Positions 9,495 through 18,778 are shown, numbered from the stretch's first letter. The stretch is 64,000 nucleotides of DNA from Jiella sonneratiae (GCF_017353515.1 NZ_JAFMPY010000020.1:53818-117817), one strand, 5' to 3'. A program made the numbers and translations. The notes: generated by a model from the sequence alone, not told the origin.

Positions 9495-10187
9495 ATGGCC
9501 ATCACGCTCTATGAACTCGTCGGACGCGACACGGCGCGGCCCTTTTCGCCCCACTGCTGGAAGGCGCGCATGGCGCTGCGGCACAAGGGTCTCGACTTTT
9601 CGACCGCGACGGCCGGATTCACCGAGATCCCGGAGATCGAGGGCGGCGTGTCGAAGATCGTGCCGATCCTCAGGGACGGCGAGAGGCTGGTCGCCGATTC
9701 CTTCGCCATCGCCGAATATCTGGAAGAGACCTATCCCGACCGGCCGAGCCTGTTTCGCGGCGAGGGCGGACGGGCGCTGTCGCGCTTCGTCGAGAGCTGG
9801 AGCCAGCGCACCATCCATCCGGCGATCGCCCGCTTCGCGGTGCTCGACATCCATGACGGACTCGCGGAGGCCGACCAGCTCTATTTCCGGCAGAGCCGGG
9901 AAAAGGCCCTTGGCACGACGCTGGAGGCGTTCGTCGCCGACCGCGCCGACCGCGTCGAACCGCTTCTGGCGTCGCTCGAGCCGCTGCGTGCCATCGTCTC
10001 GAAGCAGGCCTTCCTCGGCGGCGAGAGCCCGCTCTTTGCCGATTACATCGTCTTCGGGGCCCTGCAGTGGGCGCGTATCGCCTCGCCGTTCCGCTTCCTG
10101 CCAAAGGGCGACCCGGTCACCGCATGGTTCGAGCGCTGTCTGGCGCTGCACGACGGCGAGGGCGCCAGGGTGCCGGCGGCCGCCTGA
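9495..10187 (+). CDS. Glutathione S-transferase family protein
   Basis: A 230-residue cytosolic GST. The N-terminal thioredoxin-like domain includes RPFSPHCWKARMALRHKG with the likely catalytic Ser/Cys near residues 18-21, the cis-proline SKIVPIL and the glutathione-binding VADSFAIAEYLEE. The rest is an all-helical C-terminal domain. The SPHCWK active-site region resembles bacterial beta-etherase/LigF-like and related GSTs more than detoxifying beta-class enzymes, but the substrate cannot be named. ATG 9495 has weak GGAGACATG-type sequence upstream. ndk follows 88 bp later and may be separately transcribed. Confidence 0.88.
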   Translation: MAITLYELVGRDTARPFSPHCWKARMALRHKGLDFSTATAGFTEIPEIEGGVSKIVPILRDGERLVADSFAIAEYLEETYPDRPSLFRGEGGRALSRFVESWSQRTIHPAIARFAVLDIHDGLAEADQLYFRQSREKALGTTLEAFVADRADRVEPLLASLEPLRAIVSKQAFLGGESPLFADYIVFGALQWARIASPFRFLPKGDPVTAWFERCLALHDGEGARVPAAA

Positions 10188-10275
10188 GCCGCCTTCGTTG
10201 CCGCCTTGCCCATGGGAAGCCGGGCCGCTATAGGTCGCGCCGGTTTCCCGAACAGCTCGAAAACAAGGACTTTCC

Positions 10276-10698
10276 ATGGCGGTCGAACGCACCTTCTCGA
10301 TGATCAAGCCCGATGCCACGCGGCGCAACCTCACCGGCGCCATCACCAAGAAGCTCGAGGAAGCGGGACTGACCGTGGTCGCTTCGAAGCGGGTGTGGAT
10401 GAGCCGGCGCGAGGCGGAAGGCTTCTACGCGGTCCACAAGGAGCGGCCGTTCTTCGGCGAACTGGTCGAGTCGATGTCCTCCGGCCCGACGGTCGTCCAG
10501 GTCCTGCAGGGCGAGAACGCCATCGCCAAGAACCGCGAAGTGATGGGCGCGACCAACCCGACGCAGGCCGCCGAGGGCACGATCCGCAAGGAATTCGCCC
10601 TGTCGATCGGCGAGAATTCCGTGCATGGCTCCGACGCGCCCGAGACCGCGGCCCAGGAGGTCGCCTACTGGTTCTCCGAGACCGAGATCGTCGGCTGA
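10276..10698 (+). CDS. ndk: Nucleoside diphosphate kinase
   Basis: Ndk equilibrates nucleoside di- and triphosphates through a phosphohistidine intermediate. At 140 residues it has the family length, starts [14 protein letters not shown], and contains the active-site histidine in [15 protein letters not shown] plus the EGENAI segment of the nucleotide pocket. The ATG is preceded by an AAGGA ribosome-binding site 8 nt upstream. A strong hairpin follows the stop codon, so transcription probably ends here. Confidence 0.98.
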   Translation: MAVERTFSMIKPDATRRNLTGAITKKLEEAGLTVVASKRVWMSRREAEGFYAVHKERPFFGELVESMSSGPTVVQVLQGENAIAKNREVMGATNPTQAAEGTIRKEFALSIGENSVHGSDAPETAAQEVAYWFSETEIVG

Positions 10699-10712
10699 GG
10701 CTGCCGATTGCT

Positions 10713-10740
10713 AGCGGGGCGGCCACGAGGGCGCCCCGCT
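10713..10740. terminator. Hairpin after ndk, probable terminator
   Basis: A 9-bp perfect GC-rich stem (AGCGGGGCG at 10713-10721 with CGCCCCGCT at 10732-10740) and a 10-nt loop, 15 bp past the ndk stop. There is no T run after it, so termination efficiency is uncertain. The converging CBS gene ends about 225 bp away. Confidence 0.6.
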
Positions 10741-10965
10741 GATCCTCGTGAGGGGTGGCGACGTCGATCGTCCCCGTCTGACCGGGCCGCCTTCTGCGCT
10801 GGCCTCTTTCTGCCAGGGCCCTTTTCTGCCCAGGGATCGGGTGCCTCGCTCGCTGCGTTTCTCCATCGCCTCGCGGGGCAGATCGCCGTTGACGGCCGCC
10901 CAGAAGCGGCCGGGCCGTATCTGCCAGCGCTACCATAGAGCCCCGGCGGGCTGTTCCACGCCCTG

Positions 10966-11493
10966 CTATGTTTCCGCGCCGAAGAACGCCGCGAGGATCA
11001 CGATCAGGACGATCGTGTAGAGCGCGACGGAGCCGGCGACGAGCATGATCTGGTAGTTCCGCCCGACGGTGGTGCGGGTCACCTCGCGCGCCTGGTGCAG
11101 GAGGTTGGGCCAGGTGTAGGACACGAAGTCGCCCTGCGTCATGATCGAGACGACGCGCCCCTGATCGTCGACGATCGGCAGCCGGCGAAACCGCTCGTTC
11201 GACATCACCCGCATCCATTCGATGAGGTCGTCGTCGGCCTTGGCGACGCGCGGCCGCGCCGTCATGATCTCCCGCAGCCGCGTCGTTTCCGGATCGCGCC
11301 TCGCGCCGACCAGCCGCTTCATGACGTCGCGTTCTGTGACGACGCCGATCAGCTTGTCGAAATCGTCGACGATCATCACCGACCCGACGTTGCGCTCGGT
11401 CATCGCCGCGACCGCCGCCATGGCCGTTTCGTCCGGGCCGAAGCAGAGCGGCTTCGGCTTGTCGCGGAATTCCGGCCTGTCCTTGATCTTCAT
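10966..11493 (-). CDS. CBS-pair protein with C-terminal membrane anchor
   Basis: A 175-residue protein with two CBS motifs: about residues 5-65 (AVAAMTERNVGSVMIVD, LIGVVTERDVMKR) and 75-130 (MTARPRVAKADDDL, FRRLPIVDDQGRVVSIM). CBS pairs bind adenine nucleotides and act as energy-state sensors. After residue 145 there is a single strongly hydrophobic segment (IMLVAGSVALYTIVLIVILAA), so the sensor should be tethered to the inner membrane with the CBS pair in the cytoplasm. ATG 11493 is favoured by AGGGAGG 7 nt upstream over a start 6 codons earlier. No partner gene adjoins it, so its target is unknown. Confidence 0.87.
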   Translation of the reverse strand: MKIKDRPEFRDKPKPLCFGPDETAMAAVAAMTERNVGSVMIVDDFDKLIGVVTERDVMKRLVGARRDPETTRLREIMTARPRVAKADDDLIEWMRVMSNERFRRLPIVDDQGRVVSIMTQGDFVSYTWPNLLHQAREVTRTTVGRNYQIMLVAGSVALYTIVLIVILAAFFGAET

Positions 11494-11670
11494 CGGTGCC
11501 CTCCCTGTCAAAGAGGGAAAGCTAGCGGCAGCGGGGCGAAGAAAAGTGCCGCGGGGACAATCAGCGCAAGTATATCGTCGCTGCAGGTGCGAAATGACCT
11601 TGGCTCCGGCCGGATTCCATGTCGGGCGGAACGGTTTCCTTCTGCAAATATCTCGTTCGAACCTTCCGAT

Positions 11671-12252
11671 TTACAGCCGGTGCCAGCGATCGGCGGCCGC
11701 ATCGTCGGTGTCCTTGGCTTCGACCCAGCCGCCGGTGGTTCCGTCGACGAGATGCTCGCGCTTCCAGAACGGCGCGGCGGTCTTCATGTAGTCCATCAGA
11801 AAGCTCGCGGCCTCGAATGCGGCGGCGCGATGCGACGAGCTGCAGGCGACGAGGACGATCTCTTCGCCCGGCGCGATCAGGCCGTAGCGGTGGAGCGCGG
11901 CGCAGCCGAGCAGCGGCCAGCGCGCGGCGGCCTCGCGCGCGATCTTTTCGATCTGCTTCTCCGCCATGCCCGGATAGTGTTCGAGCTCCAGCGCCCGCAG
12001 CCGCCCGCCCTCGTCGCGGCAATAGCCGGTGAAGGTGACGAGCGCCCCGACCGCGCCGGAACCGGCGAGCCGGGCGACGACCGCGGCGGCGTCGATCCGC
12101 CCGGCGGTGACGCCGACGTCGATGGCCGGCTCCGGCCGAAGCGAAACGTCCGTGGTCCCGCCCGCGGCCGCGGCGCCGCTCGCCGCTCCAGGTTCCCGCC
12201 GCGCGTCGTACATGGTCGCGGAAAGATCTGCGCTGTCCGGGGTCTCGGCCAT
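11671..12252 (-). CDS. moaE: Molybdopterin synthase catalytic subunit MoaE
   Basis: MoaE, with thiocarboxylated MoaD, converts precursor Z (cPMP) to molybdopterin. The conserved core runs from about residue 45 to 193: GALVTFTGYCRDEGG, LELEHYPGMAEKQI, the SSSHRAAAF helix, and the catalytic-lysine region MKTAAPFWKREH. The first ~45 residues (Ala/Gly-rich) are an extension not seen in typical ~150-residue MoaE. An alternative internal start around residue 40 cannot be excluded, but the ATG at 12252 lies 3 nt from the moaD stop, favouring coupled translation from there. It is the last gene of a uvrC-pgsA...moaD-moaE gene order. Confidence 0.93.
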   Translation of the reverse strand: MAETPDSADLSATMYDARREPGAASGAAAAGGTTDVSLRPEPAIDVGVTAGRIDAAAVVARLAGSGAVGALVTFTGYCRDEGGRLRALELEHYPGMAEKQIEKIAREAAARWPLLGCAALHRYGLIAPGEEIVLVACSSSHRAAAFEAASFLMDYMKTAAPFWKREHLVDGTTGGWVEAKDTDDAAADRWHRL

Positions 12253-12255
12253 GGG

Positions 12256-12507
12256 TCAGCCTCCGGTCATCGGCGGGAAGATCGCGACTTCTTTCGCACC
12301 TGCCAGCGGCTCGGAATGGTCGACATGCTCGTGGTTGATGGCGACGCGGATGATCTCCGGCGCCTGCAGCGCCGCGTCGTAGGTCTCGCCGCGGCCCTTC
12401 AGCCAGTAGAGCAGATCGCCGACGGTCTCGACGCCCGCCGGCAGCACCACCTCTTCCTCGGCAATTCCGATCCGCTCGCGCACCCAGGCGAAATAGGCAA
12501 GTCTCAT
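12256..12507 (-). CDS. moaD: Molybdopterin synthase sulfur carrier subunit MoaD
   Basis: MoaD is the ubiquitin-like sulfur carrier of molybdopterin synthase. The 83-residue product starts MRLAYFAWVRERIG and ends in the essential double glycine (PPMTGG) that is adenylated and thiocarboxylated. ATG 12507 follows AGGAGGAACAGCC, a near-ideal ribosome-binding site. moaE begins 3 nt after its stop. In related genomes pgsA lies directly upstream; here two opposite-strand genes intervene, so moaDE needs its own promoter. Confidence 0.96.
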   Translation of the reverse strand: MRLAYFAWVRERIGIAEEEVVLPAGVETVGDLLYWLKGRGETYDAALQAPEIIRVAINHEHVDHSEPLAGAKEVAIFPPMTGG

Positions 12508-12658
12508 GGCTGTTCCTCCTGTTTCATGGGGATGTGGCGGGCCGGGGCCCCGATGTCCATAGCGTCGGCGGCGCCGGATGGCCGCGACCTCGGCCGGTCC
12601 GTCTCTGCAGCTTCCATTCGCCGGGCATGAACAGAACCGGCGAAGCGGAGATGCCGTC

Positions 12659-13759
12659 GTGAGGAAGCAGCTTGTCATTGCCGGTCTCGCCGGCGCCACC
12701 AGCATCGCCATGACGGCCGCGGCCGGTGCCCACGAGGCCTGGCTGCTCACCCCGGAGGAGATGATCGGCCTCGCCTCGGCCCCGAAGCCCGCGGTCTTCA
12801 CCAATCCGCTGTTCGCGGCGCCGCTCGCGGCGCTTCTCGCAGGCGGGGTCTTCGCCGCGATCAGCCTCGAGCCGCGCTGGCTCGATCTCGAGAACCGGCT
12901 GTTCCGCCCGCTGGCCGAGCGGGCCGGCGAGATCGGACCGGCGGTCGTGCGCCTCGGCCTTTCGGTCATGCTGTTCACCGCAGCGCTCGGGCTCCTGCCC
13001 GCCGCGGGCGTCGCCGCCGGGACGCGGCCGACGCTGTTCGTGCCGGACATGCAGCTGAAGCTGTTCGACCCCGCCTGGGGTCTGCTCGTGCCGGTCCAGC
13101 TGGCGCTCGCGGCCATGCTCCTCACCGGTCTCGGCACGCGGATCGCCGGCCTGGCCGTTGCGGCGCTCGCGGTGTTCGGCCTGCACCTTTTCGGCGAGAC
13201 CTTCCTCGCCTATGCCGGGCATTTCGCGGTTCCGGGGCTCTATCTCGCCTTTGCCGGCGGCGGAAAATTCCGGCTGCGGCTGCCTGCGGCGCTGGCGGCA
13301 AGGCTGCCGGCCGCGACGGCGCTCGACCGCCTGGAACTGACCCCGACCGTCTATCGCGGCCTGATGATCGTCTTCGGCCTGAACTTCGCCTATCTCGGCA
13401 TCACCTACAAGCTGATGCAGCCGACCCTGCTCATCGCGATCCTGGAACATGGCGGCTTCCCGGAGTTCGGCGTCGGCTACGGTCTCCTCGCCTTCGTCAT
13501 GACCTTCGTCGAAATCTCGGCCGGTCTCGCCCTCGTCGCCGGCGTCCTGGTGCGGCCGGTCGGGCTGTTCCTGATCTCGGCCTTCACGCTGTTCGCCGTG
13601 ACCCTCGGCGAGACGCCGTTCTTCCACTCCAACCTCTATGCGATGGCCGCGGTCCTGGTGATGGCCGGAGCCGGGGCGCGCCGCGCCGCCGAGGGCAGGG
13701 AAACGGTCCGGCGGCTTGGAGCGCCGGCCGCGGGCGCCATGGTCGAGCAGGCGGCCTGA
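12659..13759 (+). CDS. Multi-pass membrane protein with N-terminal signal peptide (DoxX-like?)
   Basis: I do not firmly recognise this 366-residue protein. Starting at GTG 12659 (GCGGAG 9 nt upstream) it has a signal-peptide-like N-terminus ending near AAAGAHEAW, then about eight or nine hydrophobic segments. The last third (GLALVAGVLVRPVGLFL...GETPFFHSNLY) resembles DoxX/SURF4-type helices, and an earlier block may be a second such unit. A charged cytoplasmic tail ends the protein. Upstream in-frame ATGs would put a non-hydrophobic, Pro-rich stretch first. A strong terminator follows. It sits on the opposite strand inside the moaD-pgsA gene pair, with a small secreted protein gene downstream. 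Confidence 0.72.
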   Translation: MRKQLVIAGLAGATSIAMTAAAGAHEAWLLTPEEMIGLASAPKPAVFTNPLFAAPLAALLAGGVFAAISLEPRWLDLENRLFRPLAERAGEIGPAVVRLGLSVMLFTAALGLLPAAGVAAGTRPTLFVPDMQLKLFDPAWGLLVPVQLALAAMLLTGLGTRIAGLAVAALAVFGLHLFGETFLAYAGHFAVPGLYLAFAGGGKFRLRLPAALAARLPAATALDRLELTPTVYRGLMIVFGLNFAYLGITYKLMQPTLLIAILEHGGFPEFGVGYGLLAFVMTFVEISAGLALVAGVLVRPVGLFLISAFTLFAVTLGETPFFHSNLYAMAAVLVMAGAGARRAAEGRETVRRLGAPAAGAMVEQAA

Positions 13760-13826
13760 GACCGGCCGGCCGCAGGGACGGGAAGACAGGGTGGATGGCG
13801 GGGTGGTCCCCCCGCGATCCGCCCGG

Positions 13827-13860
13827 GACGGGGCGCCTCCGCCGCAGGCGCCCCGTCTTC
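13827..13860 (+). terminator. Strong hairpin terminator
   Basis: A 12-bp perfect stem (GACGGGGCGCCT at 13827-13838 with AGGCGCCCCGTC at 13846-13857), a 7-nt loop and a following TTCGTC. It lies 68 bp after the membrane-protein stop and 127 bp before the next gene, so those two genes may not be fully cotranscribed. Confidence 0.7.
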
Positions 13861-13986
13861 GTCATTGCCTCAGCCGGCCGTCCGGTCGCCGGCGACGCGG
13901 CTTGCCGGGCATGGCGCGCCTGCGCCCGTCTCGGCCTTCCACTTGCCCGGCGAGCCCGACCTTTCCGTCGTCGTGAGGAGTGGACG

Positions 13987-14433
13987 ATGACCCGTCTCTT
14001 TCGATCCCGCCGCGCATGCCTTGCCCTTGCTTCGTCGCTCCTGGCGGCAGGCGCCTTCGGCGTGACGTCGCTTCTCGCCGAGACCCGCGAGCCGCCGCCG
14101 TCGCTGTTCGTGCGCATCGCCGACGGCGCCCCGGTGCCGAAGCTCGTCGCCCATGCGGCGCGAAACGCCGAGGGCGAATGGACCGTCTCAATGGAGGCCG
14201 AGAACTTCCGCTTCACCGAGATCTGCAACGCCGCGACCGGCAGCGAGGCCGTCGGCCACGTCCACATCTACGAGGGCAACCGAAAGCTCGCCTCGGCCTT
14301 CGCGCCGGAGAAATCGATCGGCAGGCTCTCGCCCGGCCGGCACCTGCTGACGATCACGCTCCAGGCGACCGACCATCGGGCCTTCGCGACGAGGGACGGG
14401 ATGATCACGGCGCAACTCGCCATCGAGGCGTGA
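13987..14433 (+). CDS. Secreted hypothetical protein with GHVHIY motif (148 aa)
   Basis: Not assigned to a named family. The 148-residue product has an Arg-rich signal peptide (MTRLFRSRRACLALASSLLA) with cleavage near LLAETRE. The mature part is probably an all-beta domain with clustered histidines: AVGHVHIYEGNRK, LSPGRHLLTITLQ and ATDHRAF. Such spacing recalls periplasmic metal-binding beta-sandwiches, but that is inference. ATG 13987 is preceded by GAGGAG at 13975-13980. It follows the multi-pass membrane protein on the same strand and ends convergently 54 bp from pgsA. Confidence 0.75.
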   Translation: MTRLFRSRRACLALASSLLAAGAFGVTSLLAETREPPPSLFVRIADGAPVPKLVAHAARNAEGEWTVSMEAENFRFTEICNAATGSEAVGHVHIYEGNRKLASAFAPEKSIGRLSPGRHLLTITLQATDHRAFATRDGMITAQLAIEA

Positions 14434-14487
14434 CGCAAAGCCCGAGCCGGTCGAAATGCCAGTCCGCGGCCGCCTTCGCCGCCGCCG

Positions 14488-15069
14488 TCAGTCGTCGATG
14501 TGCCGGAGGCCGGCGCGGAAATAGTCGTAGCCGGTATAGAGGGTGACGAGGGCCGAGACCCAGAGGAGGACGAGGCCGAGCACGGTGATGCCCGGCATGA
14601 ACTCGTCGCCGGCGGGCCCCGCGAGCAGGAAAGCGATGGCGATCATCTGGATCGTCGTCTTCCACTTGGCGAGGCGGGTCACCGGCACGGAGACCTTGAG
14701 CTCGGCGAGATATTCGCGAAGCCCGGAGACGAGAATCTCGCGGCACAGGATGATGATCGCCGCCCACAGGCTCCAGCCGGCAATGCTGCCCTCGGCGGCG
14801 AGCAGCAGCAGCACGGCCGCGACGAGCAGCTTGTCGGCGATCGGATCGAGCATCCGGCCGATCGTCGATGTCTGCTGCCAGGCGCGTGCCAGATAGCCGT
14901 CGAAATAGTCGGTGATCGAGGCGGCGATGAAGATCGCGAGAGCCGTCCAGCGGGCATAGTCGGGGCTCCTCAGCTGTCCTTCCAGGAAGAAGCACATGAC
15001 GACGAGCGGAACGCAGACGATCCGGGCATAGGTCAGGATGTTGGGAAGGCTCAGGGCCCTGGACGCCAT
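14488..15069 (-). CDS. pgsA: CDP-diacylglycerol-glycerol-3-phosphate 3-phosphatidyltransferase
   Basis: PgsA makes phosphatidylglycerophosphate in the inner membrane, the first committed step to phosphatidylglycerol. The 193-residue protein begins MASRALSLPNILTYARI and contains the CDP-alcohol phosphotransferase signature D-x2-DG-x2-AR-x8-G-x3-D-x3-D, seen as TDYFDGYLARAW followed by GRMLDPIADK. Several transmembrane helices follow. ATG 15069 fits family N-termini; a TTG 13 codons upstream is possible. It lies downstream of uvrC on the same strand (114-bp gap), the standard order in this group. Confidence 0.95.
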   Translation of the reverse strand: MASRALSLPNILTYARIVCVPLVVMCFFLEGQLRSPDYARWTALAIFIAASITDYFDGYLARAWQQTSTIGRMLDPIADKLLVAAVLLLLAAEGSIAGWSLWAAIIILCREILVSGLREYLAELKVSVPVTRLAKWKTTIQMIAIAFLLAGPAGDEFMPGITVLGLVLLWVSALVTLYTGYDYFRAGLRHIDD

Positions 15070-15183
15070 GATACGATAGCCTGCAGATGTCTCACGGGTG
15101 CCTGTCAAAGCGCGCTCGGGCGTGCCGCGTCAACCGCGCGGCCGGCGCCTTTGGTCGAATAGGCCAGAATGGTGACGAATGTT

Positions 15184-17448
15184 TCATCCGCCAGTATGGA
15201 AATGGTCGTAGATCGACTGGGCCATGGCCGCCGAAATGCCGTCGACCTCGGTGAGATCGCTGAGCGCCGCCCGCGAGACGGCCTTGGCGGTGCCGAAATG
15301 GTGGAGCAGCGCACGCTTGCGCGACGGTCCGATGCCGGCGATTTCGTCGAGCGGGTTCTTCACCAGCTCCTTCTTGCGCTTGGCGCGGTGCGTGCCGATG
15401 GCGAAGCGGTGGGCCTCGTCGCGCAGCCGCTGGACGAAATAGAGCACCGGATCGCGCGGCGGCAGCGAGAACGGCTCCCGCGCTCCGGTGACGAAGCGCT
15501 CGCGCCCCGCATCGCGGTCGACGCCCTTGGCGACGCCGATGGCGGTGATCCGGTCGGCGATGCCGAGTTCGTCGAGGATCGCCCTGACCGCCGACATCTG
15601 GCCTTTGCCGCCGTCGATGAGGACGAGGTCGGGCCAGGCCGGCATCGGCGCGTCCTCGGCAAGCTCGTCGACGGGGTCGGCCGGTCTCGCCGCCTCTCCG
15701 GGATTTGCCGTGTCGGCCGTCACCGGCATGTCGCCTGCATGCTCCTTGATCAGCCGGGAGAAGCGGCGGCGGATCACCTCCTTCATCATGCCGAAATCGT
15801 CGCCCGGCGTGATGTCCTCGCCCTTGATGTTGAACTTGCGGTACTGGTTCTTGGCGAACCCCTCCGGCCCCGCGACGATCATCGCCCCGACGGCGTTTGT
15901 GCCCATGATGTGGGAGTTGTCGTAGACCTCGATGCGGCGGGGCGCGCGGGCAAGGCCGAAGGTCTCCTTCAGCCCGTCGAGCAGCCGCGCCTGGGTGGAG
16001 GTCTCGGCGAGCCTGCGGCCGAGCGCTTCCCGGGCATTGGAGGCGGCGTGGTCGACGAGGTCGCGCTTGGCGCCGCGGGCGGGCACCTCGATCCGCACCT
16101 TGCGGCCGGCCTTCAGCGTCAGCGCCTCGGCGAGCAGCGCCTCGTCCTCGACGCGCAGCGGCAGGAGGATCAGCCGCGGCGCCGGCGTGTCGTCGTAGAA
16201 CTGGCCGAGAAACGCGGCGAGCACCGCCTCCGGCTCCAGCGACGGGTCGGCCTTGGGGAAATAGGCACGGTTGCCCCAGTTCTGGCCGGTGCGGAAGAAG
16301 AACACCTGGATCGAGGTGATGCCGCCTTCCTGATGGATGGCGAAGACGTCGGCCTCCTCGATGCCTTCGGGGTTGATGCCCTGGTGGCTCTGGACGTGGC
16401 TGAGCGCGGCGAGGCGGTCGCGGTAGACGGCGGCGCGCTCGAAGTCGAGCGCTTCCGAAGCGGCCTGCATGCCGTGCGACAGCATGGTCTTCACGTCGCT
16501 CGACCGGCCCGAGAGAAACGCCGTCGCCTCGTCGACGAGCTCTTCGTAGCCGGCGGCGTCGATCTCGCCGGTGCAGGGGCCGGCGCAGCGCTTGATCTGG
16601 TAGAGCAGGCACGGCCGCGTGCGGCTGTCGTAGACCGAGTCCGAGCAGGTCCTCAGAAGGAAGGCGCGCTGCAGCGCGTTGATCGTGCGGCCGACGGCGC
16701 CGGCCGAGGCGAAGGGGCCGAAATAGCGGCCCTTGCGCGAGCGCGCGCCGCGATGCTTCAGAATCGCCGGGGCGGCGTGGTCCTGGCTGATCAGGATGTA
16801 GGGAAACGACTTGTCGTCCCGCATCAGGACGTTGAAGCGGGGCCGGAGGCGCTTGATGAGGTTCGCCTCGAGAAGCAGCGCCTCGGTCTCCGTGCGGGTG
16901 GTCACGAATTCCATGTTGCGCGTCTCGCGGATCATCCGCGCGATGCGCTGGGTGTGGCCGCCGAGCCGGGTGTAGCTGGCGACGCGCTTCTTCAGGGAGC
17001 GGGCCTTGCCGACATAGAGGATCTCGCCCGCCTGCCCGAACATGCGGTAGACGCCGGGGCCGTTGGGCAGGCGCTTGACCAGCGCGGCGATCAGCTCCGC
17101 GCCCACGAGGTCGGCCGAGACCGCCTGCCGGGCGTCGTCCCACTCGATCGCCTCGATCAGCGCCGCAGCCGCGGGCGACGGGCGCACGCCGGCGGGAAGG
17201 GCATCCGCTTCCTCGTCGTCGCCATCTCCTTCCGCATCGCCTTCCTCGGCGTCGTCGAAGCCATCGAAACCGTCCGGCTCGCCATCGGCGGCGGCGGACG
17301 GCGCTTGCGCCTCCAGATCCCCGGCAGGATCGGCGTCGGGCAGGTCCTCCGCGGCGACGGCGTCGTCCTCGAAGGCCGGCGGCTCCTGCCGCGGCTGCAG
17401 GGCCCGGGCGCTGTGGCGCGAATATCGTTGTGGACGCGAGCGGCCCAA
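15184..17448 (-). CDS. uvrC: Excinuclease ABC subunit C with acidic N-terminal extension, TTG start
   Basis: UvrC makes both incisions in nucleotide excision repair. Domains in order: GIY-YIG nuclease (about residues 127-210, [12 protein letters not shown] and [15 protein letters not shown]), a cysteine cluster ([23 protein letters not shown]), UVR motif, RNase H-like 3' nuclease domain ([29 protein letters not shown]) and C-terminal helix-hairpin-helix. I place the start at TTG 17448 because GAGGAG lies exactly 6 nt upstream (17455-17460); a longer frame to 17634 lacks such a site. Even so, about 110 residues precede the usual beginning, and residues 27-82 are strongly acidic. Total 754 residues versus roughly 610-680 usually. 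Confidence 0.93.
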   Translation of the reverse strand: MGRSRPQRYSRHSARALQPRQEPPAFEDDAVAAEDLPDADPAGDLEAQAPSAAADGEPDGFDGFDDAEEGDAEGDGDDEEADALPAGVRPSPAAAALIEAIEWDDARQAVSADLVGAELIAALVKRLPNGPGVYRMFGQAGEILYVGKARSLKKRVASYTRLGGHTQRIARMIRETRNMEFVTTRTETEALLLEANLIKRLRPRFNVLMRDDKSFPYILISQDHAAPAILKHRGARSRKGRYFGPFASAGAVGRTINALQRAFLLRTCSDSVYDSRTRPCLLYQIKRCAGPCTGEIDAAGYEELVDEATAFLSGRSSDVKTMLSHGMQAASEALDFERAAVYRDRLAALSHVQSHQGINPEGIEEADVFAIHQEGGITSIQVFFFRTGQNWGNRAYFPKADPSLEPEAVLAAFLGQFYDDTPAPRLILLPLRVEDEALLAEALTLKAGRKVRIEVPARGAKRDLVDHAASNAREALGRRLAETSTQARLLDGLKETFGLARAPRRIEVYDNSHIMGTNAVGAMIVAGPEGFAKNQYRKFNIKGEDITPGDDFGMMKEVIRRRFSRLIKEHAGDMPVTADTANPGEAARPADPVDELAEDAPMPAWPDLVLIDGGKGQMSAVRAILDELGIADRITAIGVAKGVDRDAGRERFVTGAREPFSLPPRDPVLYFVQRLRDEAHRFAIGTHRAKRKKELVKNPLDEIAGIGPSRKRALLHHFGTAKAVSRAALSDLTEVDGISAAMAQSIYDHFHTGG

Positions 17449-17851
17449 CGGCTTCTCCTCGGGGGTGTTCGATCGAAAGATCCGGCCGGGTCGACGGCAA
17501 GCCGCCTCCGCCGCGCCCCTTATATGATTGTTCCGCATCCAAAATGCAGTGGCGGCGCGACCTGCCGCCGCGGTTTTCCCCTGCCGGAGCCGAAGCGGGG
17601 CGCCGCCGCGGGCGGGGTCCGATTTTGTGCCCAAACTGCAACAGCGACGAAAAACCTCGTCGGATCGCCGCGCATTCGGCTCACGAAGTCCTGTTTACGC
17701 CATCCCTCATCTCCATTTGCGGGGAGGTGTGGCATCGTTGCAAGATCGGCGGCGGTGTTCTCGGGAAGACGGGGCTGGTCGGCGCTCGTGACCCGGCGGT
17801 GCGATCCGCGGATCGCCGACGTTGGGCGCGCATGGCAGTGGTGGTGCTTCG
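17449..17851. other. uvrC-porin divergent spacer
   Basis: About 400 bp separate the divergent uvrC and porin starts. I see the uvrC ribosome-binding site (17455-17460) but no convincing -35/-10 pair, no tRNA and no conserved protein frame. Frames that run through it in the uvrC direction are Arg/Pro/Ala-rich and look non-coding. Confidence 0.4.
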
Positions 17852-18541
17852 ATGGCAAGAACGTTCAGGGTCCGAGTGCGGGACGGCGTCCTTCTTGGGG
17901 CGCTGCTGGGAGCATTGTCGCTGCCGGCCGGCCGGGCCATGGCCGCCGACGCGATCTACGAGCAGCCGGCCTATGCTCCCTCGCCGGAGGCGCCGTCCTC
18001 GCCGGTCTACGTCTGGTCGGGACCCTATGCCGGCGCATTCGTCGGCTACAACTTCACCCACTTCGAGGACGCCGGCAACGTCACCTTCAGCGCCGACGGC
18101 GTGGTCGGCGGCGTCTATGCCGGCTACAATTTCGACACCGGGCCGGTGGTCTACGGCATCGAGGCGGACATCGGCGGCTCCGGTGTCGACGGTTCGGAAT
18201 TCAGCCCGTCGCTCGGGGCCGACGTCTCGGGCGAGCAGAACGTCTTCGGCTCGCTGCGCGGGCGCGTCGGCGTCAAGGTCGATCCGTTCCTGGTGTTTGC
18301 GACCGGCGGCGTTGCGGCGTCCCGCAACGAGCTCTCGCTCGGCGGCGCTTCCGACAGCAAGACCAGCGTCGGCTACACGGTCGGCGCGGGCGTCGAGGCG
18401 AAGATCACCGACGACGTGTCCGGCCGGCTGGAATATCGCTATTCGAAATATGGCAGCGAGACCTACGACCTCGGCGCGACAAGCGTCTCGTCCGGCTTCG
18501 ACGAGCACTCGATCCGGGCCGGCATCGCGCTGAAGTTCTGA
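17852..18541 (+). CDS. Outer membrane beta-barrel protein (Omp25/31 family type)
   Basis: A 229-residue outer membrane protein related to the Omp25/Omp31/RopB proteins of Hyphomicrobiales. It has a signal peptide (LLGALLGALSLPAGRAMA-A), a Pro-rich linker, then an eight-stranded barrel typified by WSGPYAGAFVGYNF, GVYAGYNFDTGPVVYGIEADIG, RGRVGVKVDPFLVFATGG and RLEYRYSKYG. It ends in the C-terminal phenylalanine (RAGIALKF) recognised by the BAM machinery. ATG 17852 is preferred because MARTFRVRVRDG gives a clean positively charged n-region. Such proteins stabilise the envelope. It is divergent from uvrC, as in relatives. Confidence 0.9.
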   Translation: MARTFRVRVRDGVLLGALLGALSLPAGRAMAADAIYEQPAYAPSPEAPSSPVYVWSGPYAGAFVGYNFTHFEDAGNVTFSADGVVGGVYAGYNFDTGPVVYGIEADIGGSGVDGSEFSPSLGADVSGEQNVFGSLRGRVGVKVDPFLVFATGGVAASRNELSLGGASDSKTSVGYTVGAGVEAKITDDVSGRLEYRYSKYGSETYDLGATSVSSGFDEHSIRAGIALKF

Positions 18542-18778
18542 TCCGGCGCGCCGCGACGGAGGAATTTCTGCACGACCGCTTTCGCATGCCGGCGCCGCGT
18601 TCAGCGGGCGACTGCGCGGCGCGGCGATGCCGCGCTGCCACCCGTTGCTCTTTCATGCTCACCCGATCCTCTTCGGCGGCCGTCGCCGCTGCGATGGGCG
18701 ATCGCCTTCGGCAGCGCGCGGTGAACGCGTTCGGGGGCAGCTTCGACCGGACAATCGCCGCTCGGGGCGAGCGACCGT

